DNA of 64,000 nucleotides from positions 518,847 through 582,846 of the forward strand of contig VZRG01000007.1 of NCBI GenBank assembly GCA_013397435.1, given 5' to 3'. The DNA comes from Erythrocercus mccallii. Taxonomy: Eukaryota; Chordata; Aves; Passeriformes; Dicruridae. Below the pieces are notes generated by a model. It searched no databases and was not told the DNA's origin. It saw only the letters and a program-made list of their open reading frames with translations. Positions 12,166 through 25,092 of the stretch are shown here, piece by piece (within the stretch, counting starts at the first letter, position 1; each line of letters begins with the position of its first letter). Position numbers and translations under genes: made by a program.

Positions 12166-14635
12166 GAAAAGTTTACATTTATCAAATTCTCAGTAAGTAT
12201 ATTAAAGCAAGCATATCATCCTTCCATATTCTCTATGCCATGGTCTGATGGCACCTGGGTGCACAGAACCACCATAACTATGCACCTTAGTTGCTAATCC
12301 ACAGGATACAAGCCCCATGAAAATGCTGCGCCACCAGAGCATTGGAAGGAACAGCCCTGCAGGAGTGGAGGCTGCAGAAGGAGGAAGAACAGATGCAGCA
12401 AATTACAGCCACATGTAAAATAGTTTCTTAAACACACGTCTCCTGCTTTCCTTTATAGGAGTCAGCAAGCACAGTGGTTTGAAAAAATCCCCAGAAGTGG
12501 GCAATTTCATGTCAGGTCTGTTGCAAAATAATGTAAACTGGAAGCCCTATTTTTCTTATGACCACAATACAAAGCCGGAAGAATTTAGTAAAGAGATTCA
12601 CATGTCTAAGGCACCAGTTTGATAGTGCATTTTCAGGGTACTGAGTATTCATCACTGTTCTGAAGAAATAGTGAGATTAATCATTAATTGCTGAAGTAGG
12701 AACCCAACTGACACTACAGCACTCTGTACCACTTGCTACACAAACACATGTAGACTAAAAGGCCTAAAAGAACTTACAAACTAAACAAAGCAAAGGGAAA
12801 GAGCATTACACAATTTAGAAAGATTAACTGTTTCCATCCAATGAGTTCAACAAAGACTCAAACTTTCCAAAGTATCTGAACTATCCCTGTGTCCAAACTC
12901 AAAAAATCTATACCTCATAAGACAAGTTTATACAGAAAACATATAGAAAAGGCTGCACCTTATGGTCATAACATAGTTGGGTTAGCTGTGGAAAGTCCTC
13001 TTCTATTTTGTGGATTTGCATGGCATTGTGGATGCCCTTCAGGGCAAAAATTGGTGTAAGAACTGGAAAATCATTTGGCCCATGGATGGATTTAATGGGA
13101 TGTAAGCTATATCACCTGGAAGCACATCTAGCATGCTTGGAAACGAGTAGGCACTTGGGGGCTTTATAGCATGTTTATACAGGCTCAGACACTAAGACAA
13201 AGGTCATCTTGTATTTTGGAGTGTAGAGCTTCTTGAGACCAAATATCCTTCACTAATCAGTAAATAAATAGCAAGGAACAATGAAGTCCTAACTTTGGAA
13301 GGCCGGAATTAGGGGGAGTAAGGGAAAAGGAGCTGAGCAAGCTAATGAATAAAATTTTCACCTTGCAGAAATACCACTGGTTTCAGAAGCAAGTGGTATG
13401 GACTAGAGAAAGTAGCCTGCAAATAAATCAGAAAACCCTTGATTTCAAAATCTCTGTAACTGGCAAATCAGAATTAAAGTCACCGTATTGCACTGACATG
13501 TTTCAAAAAAAAAAGAAATTCTGTTACTGTCACGGTGTCAAAACAAGTATCTGTATGTTCAAGCAGATATCAGATGTTGCAGAGGTGTACACACACTTGC
13601 AACTTTAAACAAGAAATTTTCTAAAATTGGAGACAATCTGTCACCCTAATTGCAACATACACAAAAATCTTGGTTGGAGGGAGAAGTGCTGATTTCATCT
13701 TTTTAGTTTTCCACAAAAAGAATCTGTGTTCTGAGTACAAATAAACTGGTATAAAAGAACTAGTAGCATCTTTAGACAGAACCAGGCCCATGTCTGGATG
13801 CAATTATTTTTCCTTTTCATCCTAATACTTATTTGCAAACATAAAAAGAGTGTTGAATATAATATTGCATTTGTATTGCAGCTAGGAATAATAATAGTAT
13901 CCTTTGCTGAGACTAAATAATTTCTCACTCCTGGAAATATGGACTGTTTTTTCACAATATAAAAGTATTTGTGGAAAGAGACCATCATGACATTTATTTA
14001 ACCATTCCATAGAATCAATCATAGAATCAATGGCTTATTATTGTTGTTATAGTCACAGCCTCAACAAAGATGCAGATGTAAATGCAGTACTTTAAACCAA
14101 AAATAAGCTTCCTCAATAAAGAACCCGTGTGCAAAACAGTACAGAAATTACACCTTTACTGTAACAACATCAAACTTCTGTAAGACTTCCACAGAGGGGT
14201 AGATCTTTAAGAGGCAGATTTTTAAGAGGGATCTTTAGGAATGCAAGAAAACACATGCCCTGAAGACTTGTTCAAGAAGGTGCACTCTTTTATGCTTCTA
14301 TGACCAATAACTGCAGAGTTTGACCACAAAGCTAATGTTCAAGCCACTTGCTTCCACAGCATCAGCTGATGTAAAGCTGCATCCCACATAGGTGTAAAAT
14401 TAGCAGTTAGTGACAATACACCATGGACTTTGCAACCAAAAGGAGCATCACATCTTTCCTGGTGAAAATCATGAGGCAATATGTGATCTAAGGGCAGGAT
14501 TCCTTTAACTCTGTTCAAACTCTGGACTCGTGTTTGTGCAATAACAAACAGGAGCAAGGGGGTCACTACCACCTTCTGTGTCAGGTGTGAAATAACAATG
14601 AAAAATAAGGCATGAGAGGAAAAATAAAAGAAGAA
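12166..14635. other. Unique DNA with traces of repeat, no gene seen
   Basis: Mostly unassignable AT-rich sequence. At about 14008-14032 two copies of ATAGAATCA/ATCATAGAATCAA resemble the terminal octamer repeat of a minus-strand CR1, but no body follows, so it is not annotated separately. A 15-bp tandem duplication (GATCTTTAAGAGG-type) lies at 14202-14236. Confidence 0.5.
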
Positions 14636-15280
14636 TGCTAATACCAAAGGTCTGGTGATGGGCTCTGAACTAGCTATTACCACTCTGGACAGAGATGTTG
14701 GAGTTATAATCAATAACATCATGAACATGAACCTTGGTGATCAGCAGTTGTCAAAAAAAGCAATGAGAACATTAGGAATTATTAGGAAAGAAAAGAAATA
14801 GAGAAGAAAACCAAAATTATCATTATGCCCACGTCTTAATTCCTGTGTTCAATTAAAAGCCACTCATCTCAGAAAAAAACATCTGTTGAGCTAGAAGAGA
14901 CACAAAGAAACATAATAAAGGTGCAAAATTTGGCCCAGCTTCCAAAAGGAACTAATATATTCCAATTCCTCAATCTGAAAAAACAGAGGTCATGAAGATG
15001 GAGATTAAGAGGCATTGGAAAAATCACAAAAGGCATAAATAGAATAGGAAACAAATATTCTTTTTATTTTTCTTTGTCCAGTACAAGAACTAGTAGATAT
15101 CACACAGTTTTCAGAATGTACCTTCAAAACCAAGAAGGCATAGCTCAGCTATAGAATTTGTTAACAAACCTGCAGAATGCTAAAATGCACATCTGTAAAA
15201 AACTGCTCAGAAAAAAACTCATGGAGGGAAAAATAAATTAATGAATAAATCCATCAAAGGCTCTTAAACATCAAGACATC
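14636..15280 (+). mobile_element. Ancient CR1/L3-like LINE 3' region
   Basis: A decayed LINE on the plus strand. In order it shows CTCTGAACTAGCTATTACCA and GAGATGTTGGAGTTATAATC, then an AGCAATGAGAACATTAGGAA / TTATTAGGAAAGA block. Next comes GCCCACGTCTTAATTCCTGT (the family's GCCCACATCTTGAATACTG), then GCCACTCATCTCAGAAAAAA, GTACAAGAACTAGTAG, and CATCAAAGGCTCTTAA (family CATCAATGGCTATTA). The same colinear order is found in old CR1/L3-type elements of amniotes. No frame survives. This is older than the 11-kb and 46-kb copies, judging by divergence from the families I remember. Confidence 0.75.
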
Positions 15281-16351
15281 ATGCCAAGCTGAGGACTTCA
15301 AATGACTAGAAGCTGGAAGAGTTTGCCAGCAAGGAGGACTAAATACTTGCCCTGTACTTCTGTGGCTGGCATATCCTGTATGTCTGCCCAGTGCAAGATA
15401 CTGTGCCACAGGGTCCAATGCAGTCATAATAATTATCAGTTAAACTTCTTTCAAAAAGAAGCCATGGGAGGAAAGCAGAGATTTCTTGCAGACTCAAGGG
15501 TCTGCAAGGAGAGCATTTAACTACATGCTTCATTCTAAGCTAATTCTTAAATTTATTAGAACTAAGGCACAAGCATAAATCCTTTCTTAAACTAAGGTGT
15601 CTTCTGGGATTGGAGGTTTTCTTATTACTATTTATATCAATGTTTTTGCACAGTTGTCTTCACTCTGTTATCATTTTCCCATGTTTAAAAAAAGCAAAAT
15701 GTATGCAGTGTTGCAACTATTCATTAAGTGTAAACTTCTATCATTTAATTACATCAAAGCTTTGTTGCCAAAGCTGATTATAGCTCCCCTGTATTGCAGG
15801 GAAGTTTGTCAACCAAAGATCATCTACAAGGAACAAAATATCTTTATCCACAGTTTCTAATGTTCACTTATAATATAATATGTATTTATTTTGATGTGAC
15901 TCTCAAATTGAGCAGATGAAAAACCCCCCAAAGTATTTTCTGTAAAAAATAAATTATTTATAACTGTCAGTAAGTTTCAGGTATACTTTGATTTTAAAAG
16001 TTCACTCATCATGATCCATTCAAAAGACCAAGAAAAAATAAAGACCTAAAGGAATTTGTGTGTTCAGTGATGCTAATGACTAAGACTCTGGCCATGTTTT
16101 CTAGATTTAATAACATATCCTATAGCCTTTTGGACTAATCAAATGAAAGTAGGGGATTTATGTTCCAGTGTGCTGTAAGAAGAGGGCTTAGAAGACTCCC
16201 AAAGTAATTTCATTTGACATTCAAAGCTATTTAATTGCAGTTTCTGAACATTTCTACCACATTTGTATTCAGCATGGGGTAATCTGAATTTTGTCATCTT
16301 TTGAGTCTGACTAATACATGATATGGTCTCTTTTTTTTTCCTGTTCTGCAG
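15281..16351. other. Unique AT-rich DNA, no gene seen
   Basis: Open stretches are short and without recognisable domains. The last 45 bases lead into a possible splice acceptor, described with the next entry. Confidence 0.5.
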
Positions 16352-16512
16352 TGCTGATTGCTTACATATCACTAGGGCAAAACATTGTGAGGACATTCAA
16401 AATTGCTAACATTAGAAAAATCCCAGCATCACCAGCATATGGGGGTTATTGTGTAGTATTTTGGGATCTGAAATTTAAAGAGAAAGAAAGGAAGAATTAT
16501 TGTATATTAATG
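16352..16512 (+). other. Possible spliced exon (unsupported by homology)
   Basis: The 161-base segment is preceded by a branch-point-like CTGACTAAT (16306-16314), a long pyrimidine run (CTCTTTTTTTTTCCTG) and CAG at 16349-16351. It is followed directly by GGTAAGCA, a strong 5' splice-site match, at 16512-16519. One frame is open through the whole segment and beyond (16318-16536), giving a peptide containing LIAYISLGQNIVRTF and PAYGGYCVVFW. I do not recognise the peptide. It could be an exon of a long non-coding RNA, an untranslated exon or a coincidence; such signals occur by chance in AT-rich DNA. Confidence 0.25.
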
Positions 16513-17468
16513 GTAAGCAATTTTCTGCCACTGTAAATTTTACAAGGCCAGTGCAAAAGTTGCTTCCAATATATTTTCAGAGGATGAAATGCTGAAGCAA
16601 AAACCTTTATTATGAGATTGTATTATTCTAATGATTTAATTTTTACTAATATGATATGTCACGGGGGACATAAAGGCAACTTTAACCCTCTTTATATTCA
16701 TCTTGCTCTTCCACCTTATTTTTCAATCATCTTACAGGTACTGTAATACACATGGTGCATTCTGCTTTATTATTTGGCTGCAGAGAAAACTAGCATCTTC
16801 AGCAATTTCTCATGGCTAAAGGACTGGATAATTTGCAGCATGGTCACAGGGTCAGAGAACCAGCTGTTGCCTGAACATATGATGTAACAAATCCAAGAGT
16901 CTGCACAAATATTCAAAAATATTGAACCCACTGAACTATGAAGCGTGTCAGATTTCCAGCCATCACTCCAATTTTGACAGGACAGGGACTTTTTTGCTTT
17001 CTAGAGAAAGCATCATTCATAGTTAAGTGGATGCTCCAGTTCACATGTCAGCCATTTTTGCACTCAGGGTTTCTCTTTTGCCTTTATTCTAGAGCTGCCC
17101 TGAAAGTTTTTAAGGCAATAAAAGCTCTTTTGTTCCAAACCTATACAGATATTTAATGAAAAATGCTCTCATCTTCTCATCACAACTGCTGCTAGCCCTT
17201 TTTCTAATGGCTACTAAACTAGGACCTATGTGAGTGCAGGGCATAGTTTTGTCCTTAGCTGGGTAACACAGTTCTTGCAAATGAGTACCATCCAACCCTG
17301 ACTTGCTTTGAAAACACAACAAAAATCTCACAAAAGAAGACTTCCTCATTCTACTAATAGGGAGGAAGACATGTGAAAGCTTAAAAAAAAAAAAAAGGGT
17401 AATAAATGCTGGCTACTGCCTGGTACAGTCTTTTTAATGCTGTTGGTCTCTCAGTTGGATGGGGGAGT
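16513..17468. other. Unique DNA, no gene seen
   Basis: AT-rich, no recognised repeat. It holds a 14-base A run at 17383-17396. Confidence 0.5.
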
Positions 17469-17560
17469 GAATTACAGAATGAAATACCATGTTGGAAAGA
17501 ACCTCAAGGATCATCTGATCCAACCCTTTAGCAGAAGGACAGTGGGACTAGTATGGCTTG
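17469..17560 (-). mobile_element. CR1-like LINE 3'-end fragment
   Basis: The stretch ATTACAGAATGAAATACCAT, GTTGGAAAGAACCTCAAGG, ATCATCTGATCCAACCCTTT matches the reverse complement of a CR1 3' end (ACAGAAT...GGTTGGAAAAGACCT...AAGATCATCGAGTCCAACC). The sequence beyond 17560 diverges from any CR1 form I can recall, so the 5' limit is uncertain. Confidence 0.55.
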
Positions 17561-20500
17561 CTGAACCCAGCTCTCAGTGACTTCAGGAAGCTGAAGTGCC
17601 TGGTGATAGACTGTTCTGGAGACCTCAGAAGGAACAGGTTCTTACAGGTCTCATTTGTTTCTGTCCTGCCTCTCCCTCATCCTCCATCTAAAATTCAGCA
17701 GCAAGTGGGTTACTGAGCAATGTTACTGACAAGATTCCTGCATCAGCCAGCAAAGGGATGCTCTCTGCAGGCTGCTGCCAGCCAATGTCCCACAGGAGCA
17801 TCAACAAGAGCTTCTTCATGAGGGACAAAAGGGGAGCCAAGGAAAGCCTGTTCTTCATTTTTTATTAGTTAGCCCCTCAGAAAAGAGAAGTATAGACCTC
17901 TGAGCTGGCAGTCAGTGAGAGAGAAGGTCATAAAACCTCCCTTTTATGCAGGCTTTTGCTTTGGAGCCTGGGAAAGCCAGGCTGGTGTTTCTCACATTGC
18001 AGAAGCACTAGGCTCAGGATGCTCTGTCACGCAAGCAAGCAAACAAAATAGCTTTTAATAAATGGGGTAGGTCAATGCTTTTGTTACCACTCCTGTACCT
18101 GACTATTGTCTTGAACCAAAAGCAATTAAAACAGGGATTATACTTTGACAGCTGCATTTGTAGTGATATGTATGCAGAGCAGAACTCTGCCATGCTTTGA
18201 TCTATTCTTTAACACCTTGTTATAATTAGAACCAAATGATTTGCAATGAATTATTTATTTGATTAATTTCATCCTTTTTTCTTTTCTATCAATGAATTGT
18301 CCACAGACAGAATGTTGAATTCTTGAATTCATTTTTATTTTAAATAATATATTTGATGATTAACTCCAGGTCTGTAAGTTATTCATCATTTGCTATTAAT
18401 CACAATTCAGAATTTGTCCAGTAACATACTATTTTCTGAGGCTCAGAGGATATATGGACTCTTTCCTCCTCTCTCTTTGGAAGAAAATGCATAGTACAAC
18501 ATTATGTACACTTCTTAAATTTTATTATTACATATATAGTCTTAGATTGTGTTATTGATAAAAACTGAATCAAAAATAACCCCAAACAAACAAAAAAAAC
18601 ACCCTGCCCTCTGATGCTAAGCTTTACTGTTTAACCCTAATGTGATTCCGAAGGAAAATTAAATAGGAAATCAGAACAGGATGAAAATTCCTTCCAGATA
18701 TTTAAAAAATAAATTCTGGAACTTGAGAAAAATTAATATAACAGGCTACAGAATGATTTTGAGAAGTCCAGTAGTGGACACTTCTGTGCAATTCTTCAAG
18801 CCAAATCTTTTTGGTGTTTCTTTTCCTTACAACCCATCATCTAATCCCATCTTTTAGTTGGCACAATAAGCAATTTCTATGTGGTTTCTGAAAACAGACA
18901 AAAGCAGTTACAAACACAGAAATTCAACTTAGTCATGGAGAATGTATGATGTTACAGCATACATCACCTCACAGTAAAAATACCTCCTCTGTCTCATCTC
19001 ATACAAACTAAATCACCACACCACAAAAATCTGGATCCTAACGACATTTATCCCAAGGAACAAATGTATTTATAATTTGAAAAATGTATTTGGTGACAAT
19101 TTCCTGCTCTGCAGAGATTCATTACTTGCAAATAGCAAATATTCACACGTTGCCATGGTGAAATATGGAACACTTTTCATGAGGTACAGGCCTCCAAGCC
19201 TTCCTCTCTACCTTTCACATACAGCACTTATAGTTACAACACTCACATTTAGATGACTGTTGGTATAGCACTCTGTTTGTCTTACCAGGTGAGGAAGTTT
19301 TTAAGCCTCCGGCTATTTTTAATCTTCTGGATGTTTTTAAGCCTTGAGAAAGCACGCTCTGTTAATTTCCTATTTTAGTCAGCAGGAGTGAAGGCAGACA
19401 ATGTAATAAGCACACAGCCGATTACATACATGAAGACTTGTAAACTTGTCTGTGAATTCTGCCACAAGTTATTAACAAGCATCCGCAATGTTCTTACTGA
19501 GGAAAAAATCCTACTTACATAATAGTTCATCACGATAGACGCTGAGTGTTCATACAGATGTATTTTTAGACGGTTCCTATGGAAACATGACTTATGTGAT
19601 CACATTTTATATATGTTCCTCAATAACTTTTGACCCTATCAGATAATTTCAACTACCTCTGACAGAATGATGGACTCCTTCACTTTGGGGAACTGGATCA
19701 GCTCAGCCTACATTAGCCACCTGAGAGTCTACTGACTGAGGCTATAGAATAAGGTGGGGAAATAACATGGCACACACTCCAGTCACAGAAACATCATCCA
19801 AGCTCATGAATTACCATGAAACACAAATCCATGGGAAACATTGGTCCAGATGCTTATAGAAATTCTCATCTGAAAAGTACAGGATATTCCACTGGCTCAG
19901 AATTAATTTAAATCTTGAACAAGGTAGATGACCATAATGTGGTTTTTTCAGTTAAAGCATATAATGAGGAAAGCTTAAATCTGCTCTTGCCTTTAACATA
20001 AAGCTCAAGTGGTTCTGTGATTCTAAAAATATCAACCCCAGAAGCAAAGCTGCTGAACATGTCTGACTCTTGAACCTCCAAGTACAAATGCAGAGGCATT
20101 ACTTCAAGGCATGCATGAATGTCCTGTTTAAGTAGGTTGAGAGAACCTGGTGCTTATAATCTCCTAAAGAAGCCTGCTTTATATTCCTTAAAATCTATTC
20201 ATGGCCTGGATGTTGTGTAAGTCTTCCCCACTGAGCCCATCAGCTTCAGTTGCTTTTTCCCTACATAGCCCTTATCTTTCCAATCTCATGAGGATAAGCA
20301 GAGTGGGAAATAGTTCAGTCACAACAGCCACCTTTAGGAGAATATGCAACTTGGATTATGAATACTGTTTCCTCCAGTGCGTGACACCAAGCAGATCCCA
20401 CAAGGAAATCCAGGAAAAGCAAACTTCAACTCATTCTTTCTTACCCCAGTTTTCTTGGTGGATCAGTATAGAAGGTATGTAATGACAAGTGTTCCTTCTG

Positions 20501-23500
20501 CCTGTTTACTCTTCCACTGCTTCAAAGTGAATTCCAGTCAAAACTCTGAAAGATGGTTCCCTTTATATCCTGACATGAAGATGCAGATTCCTGAAGAACT
20601 CAAGCAGGTCCCTGGTTCCACCTCACTTCCATGTGCTGTACCAGATGCAAACCTCCTCCTCTTCCCATGTGACCAGTGCTCAAATGCACTGGGTCTTTAA
20701 TCCCTTTCCAAACAAAAGTCAGTTCCAGGACCCCAATTCTCAGCGGAATTCAAGCACCAAATGAATTTGTGCATCACATAGTGCCAATTTGACATTTTCA
20801 CCCTGCTTATCCTCACTATTGCTGTGTCCATAAACCACTAGCCATGGAAGCTTCAAAAGACTGCAAGCAACTTTCACTTTCAGCAGTTTTTATGTGTGTT
20901 GTTATTCCAGTGCATGATATTTCAGCAATGCTCATCAAAATCAATCATGCTTTTTATATATATATATTGCCACACTAATTAGAGATATTAAGATTCTATA
21001 CACAAGGATAGGAGTAGTAATAACAAAGGAAATTTCTCTGCACTGCATTTAATTTAAAAGTGCTGAGATAAGTACGTAAACTCTTCTGGACACTCTAGGA
21101 GTTGATATCTTGCTTTGTGGGTGTGTACACACATCTGTCTGCTTCTGCGCGTCTCTCACACCTGCAGCTCATAATCATATGTAGTTTCAAATGAGTTGAG
21201 AAAATGAAAATTACCTTCAAATGAAAGGAAAATGCATTTGACATACCTCTTGTCCCAGCACTTGCAAGGTTCGCTATAATTACTACTGTGAGCTTGCAGA
21301 CAGATGGCAAACGAGGCAGCACCTTGAATTCAGCCAGCAGGATGCTGCAGAATTGCTCTCACTCACATTTTGTTCATGTTTCAACACACAAATCTAAAAA
21401 CTAGGAACCAACGACTGCGATTATTAGTGAGCCCTAAATATTGAACGCATTACATCTCCACCAGCCTTCCACATCTCTCTGCACCCACAGTGTCACCTAT
21501 GCTGTATCCAACTTAGCTGCATGTGCTTGGTCCCAGTTAAAGTTATTACAGACTTCAAGATAGAAGGAAGAGTCTGCATTAGCAGATGAGATTGAAAAGG
21601 ACCAGATTCTGTTCCAAGGAAAAAAAAAATAATCTTGCTCATATCAAGGAGGTAATTTTGAGACAGCAATGGCATCCAAATGACCTGGAGGTTGCCAGCT
21701 GCCTGAACCTTACTGAGCTTTTAATATGACAAAAGGAAGGAAAGGGAGGGGGAAAGGAGAGCTTTGGGAAGATAAGGCTTAAAAAAAAGACACAATAGGT
21801 TAAATATCCAGCTGCCTTAAGGCATAGGGGTTATCTCTATTCATTTTTTTAATCCACCTGGTTCCTTGACTAGGAGATTTGGGAATATCTCTTTGCACAA
21901 GAAATCTCTTTCAGTGGAACTGTGGAATAATTTGAGAGGTTGTAAAAGAAAGAGGGTTTATATGTCTGAACAGCCTTATGAAACTAATACCAGAGTCCTA
22001 CTACAGTAACAGAACCAGACAGAAGAGGGTTACCTATGTTCTCTTGCTTCCATTTTAAAAGAAATGGCATTTATGTTGGTGGTTGGGGTTTTTTTTAAAT
22101 TTTGTTTGCTACATGAGATGTGATTTTACAGTTCTGGAGTCCCTCTCTATATAGCTACAGTGCTGGAAAAGCAAACATTGGCTCTTCAGCAATGCAGCGC
22201 AGCCAGCTAACACACTCCTAATTTAGACCAGAGGAATGAGCACTTCACAGTAGTTCCACAGCCAAGTCCGAGAACTGTATGTAAGAATGAAGTGATTAGA
22301 GCAACTTTCCCCAAGAACAATGAATTTGCCTTTCTGAAATCACTTTAATGTTATCACCATGTTATTGCATCCCAAAAATTTACATAACAAAGTAATGGGG
22401 AGAGTTTATACTGCAAAGGTAAAACTATTCTTACTGTTTGCTAGCTGTTTATGCCCCTACGCTGTTAAGATTTATTCCAACTCTCAGAAAGAGGGTTTTT
22501 TATTGACATAATACATAAAAGTAAGTTTAGGATTAATAAAGTAGATAAGACTTTCTAGAGTGTTCTTCCAATCACTTGTACTCAGTATGATGCCGGTGTG
22601 AGAGTAGAATTAGGGTCACTATTTCTACCAAGAGGATTTAAGGGTAAAGGCAGAACATCTATTCTTTGTAACACAGTGTGGCTCAGCTGCAGCAAAGGAC
22701 AACAAATGCAGTACATGGCACATAAAAGGTAGATAAAAGTTCCCATTTTATTCTTCAAATGAGATAATCAGAAAATTATAAATTCTGCTTCTTGTGTATT
22801 TCACAAATAAGAGCAAATATGGAGCTTATGATGATTTAAAACAGTCAAATCTACTATTGTGTCATTCACTACCTAGAATTTGTGTTTGCAAATGTTAAGA
22901 GGTGAATAGAGCAGCAATTTCTCTTTGACTGGCAAGCTACACCACATGATCAAGTGCCTTATTACTGCTGCCAATACTGTATTTCGATCAGTCTTGGCAA
23001 TACATTTCACATGCAAATGGATCTTTTGTTACAAATTCTTATCAAAGGTAATAAACACCTGCTTTCTCACGGCCTAGATCTCAAGGTGATTCTCACTTAC
23101 ATTTTATTACAGATAAATTACATGAGGTCCATGCTGTCCCTTATCTCATTAAATTTATCTTAGGGTAAAACTAAGGTATCTTATGTTTCCTTCATGATCA
23201 TCAAACTGTGACATATACATATGTGGGGTTAAAAAAATTAATGCTAACAATATTCTATATCTTGGAAATGACATCTTGAGGCCTAGCCTCAAACAGCATA
23301 AAATGATTCATGTGGCAACACTTCTGTCCCATAGAATCCCCTCTAATGGGGTAAGAAAAAAGTGCCAGTTTTTCCCACTTGCCCAGTGACACACCTTGGT
23401 TATCTAAGCATCATCACCTGCTTTTGATGGAGTGCAATGAAGCTGTGTTTTCTTCTAGTGAGTGTTGCCCTCTGGGTGTGTATACAGACTGCAGAGACAT

Positions 23501-24949
23501 CAAGATTGAGAACTTTGGTGCTTTGTTGTACGGGTTAAAATCTGTCAGGAGTAGGCAGCTATTGCTAGATTTGGTCAGTCTGTGTTGCACTAGGCACTGA
23601 AGAGAAGGCAGAAAAGTAACAAAACTAAAAGGATGCATTTGCTGAATATATATTTTCATAACCTACATAGATGTAGTTAACAAGTTAGAGCATCCTATTT
23701 CTGATATAAACAGCAGAAAATTAGTAGATGAGGTATACAGGGGCTATGCCTCAGACAGAGGTCACAAAAATAACACAGAAAAAATAATACGGGGGCGGAG
23801 GGAAGTGTCAGCATTTTAACAGGCTTTGCATAATGCTGTGACAAGAACTACAGTGAACAAACCACACAGATCAAGAATCCAGAGGGTTGCAGACAGCACT
23901 CGCATCAGAGTAAGGGTGTTCAGTAGGCATAAAAGTTGCTGATCAAAGAGCGACATCCTCCCCATCACCGAGCACGCCATTCCTTTGCTAAAAGCCCTTT
24001 AACACAGCATAGCAGGAAGCACACACTTTGAGGAGGAGCAAACTTTGAAGAAGGTAGACATGCAAAGAAACACCATGTATTAGAGCACTTAAAACTGAGA
24101 AAGAAATTCTATTTCCTGCTAATCCTTTCATGTTGTCAAACAGGCAGCCCAAAATAGGATGAGGGGAATATACTCTAAAAGGGAAGGATTACAAACAGAC
24201 CATAAGGTAGGAATAAACATTAATATTTTTGCATAATATAGCTCTATATCTGCTGAAAACCAGGCTCAACTGTTCATATACTTCTCACCAGACTTATAGT
24301 AGAGTACATCAGTTAACAACATTATTAACAGAAGATATTTTGCCTAACTGGACCTAGACTGGGAGAAGCCCAGAATCAGAACATTTCCAATCTCAATATT
24401 GTAATGTCCTTCACATGTATCCAGATAACACACCTTCCCATTTTTAATTGATGTAATATCTTTTCAGTACCCACTAGACTTTGCAAATGAATGTTTTAGC
24501 ATTAGCAGGGTTGAAGCATTGTTAATGACAAAAATTACATCTGTAACACATTATATTTTTAGAGTGCTTTAAGCTAATTAGTTAATAAATTAATTGATCC
24601 TTAACAATATAAGTAGGCTGCTATTTAGACAAACATTTGAAAGTGGGTAACAGAAGGCAGGCACAGGTTAAGGACCTTGCCTATGGTATTACAGCAGAGG
24701 AAATAAAAGAGTCCAGATTAAACCAAAATTAAATACTGACTATTAAAGGATTTAGATATATCAAAAAATGAAGTAGAGATTCTTGTTTGGAGGAGGGTTG
24801 CTAAACTTCCATGTGGGAGGAAGGAACAAAGATATTTTCAAACCTAATATACAGTAGTGGAGAAGGTCATGCTGAATTTGATTTAAGTAATATAGGCAGA
24901 AACCTTCATTGAATACTATGACAAGCAAGAAACACTGAAAATCTGTCCC
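17561..24949. other. Long unique stretch, no gene seen
   Basis: More than 7 kb with no recognisable transposon and no coding pattern. Simple repeats are limited to a (TA)n run at 20955-20967 and short A runs. The parts at about 19140-19620 and 21240-21460 keep several CpG dinucleotides and complex words in otherwise AT-rich DNA and may be conserved non-coding elements. This cannot be tested without alignment. Confidence 0.5.
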
Positions 24950-25092
24950 TGAGATAACCTCAGTTGATTTGAGCATGGTGCTAATACCACCAGAGTTGTG
25001 GGTTTGATCCCTGTACAGACCATTTACTTAAGAGTTGGACTTGATGATCCTTGTGGGTACCTTCCAGCTATCAATACTCTATAACTTCTATC
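24950..25092 (+). mobile_element. tRNA-Ile-derived SINE with CR1 tail (TguSINE1-like)
   Basis: The 5' half copies a tRNA-Ile(AAU). The A-box region reads TAACCTCAGTTGATTTGAGC (tRNA TTAGCTCAGTTGGTTAGAGC). The anticodon arm reads GTGCTAATACCACCA (tRNA GTGCTAATAACGCCA). The B box is GGTTTGATCC, and the acceptor end reads CTGTACAGACCA. The 3' half is AGAGTTGGACTTGATGATCC, TTGTGGGTACCTTCCAGC, a CR1 3' end that would let CR1 machinery copy it. This composite matches the passerine SINE I remember as TguSINE1. It is not a functional tRNA: the acceptor stem is unpaired and the arms carry mismatches. It is the only SINE of this kind that I saw in the window. Confidence 0.85.

Noticed and set aside
14008..14032. 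CR1 tail repeat
   Set aside because: Only two short ATAGAATCA-type words without a CR1 body; could be chance or a residue too small to call.
24950..25022. Functional tRNA-Ile gene
   Set aside because: The A and B boxes are recognisable but the acceptor stem does not pair, and a CR1 tail follows directly, so it is a SINE head.
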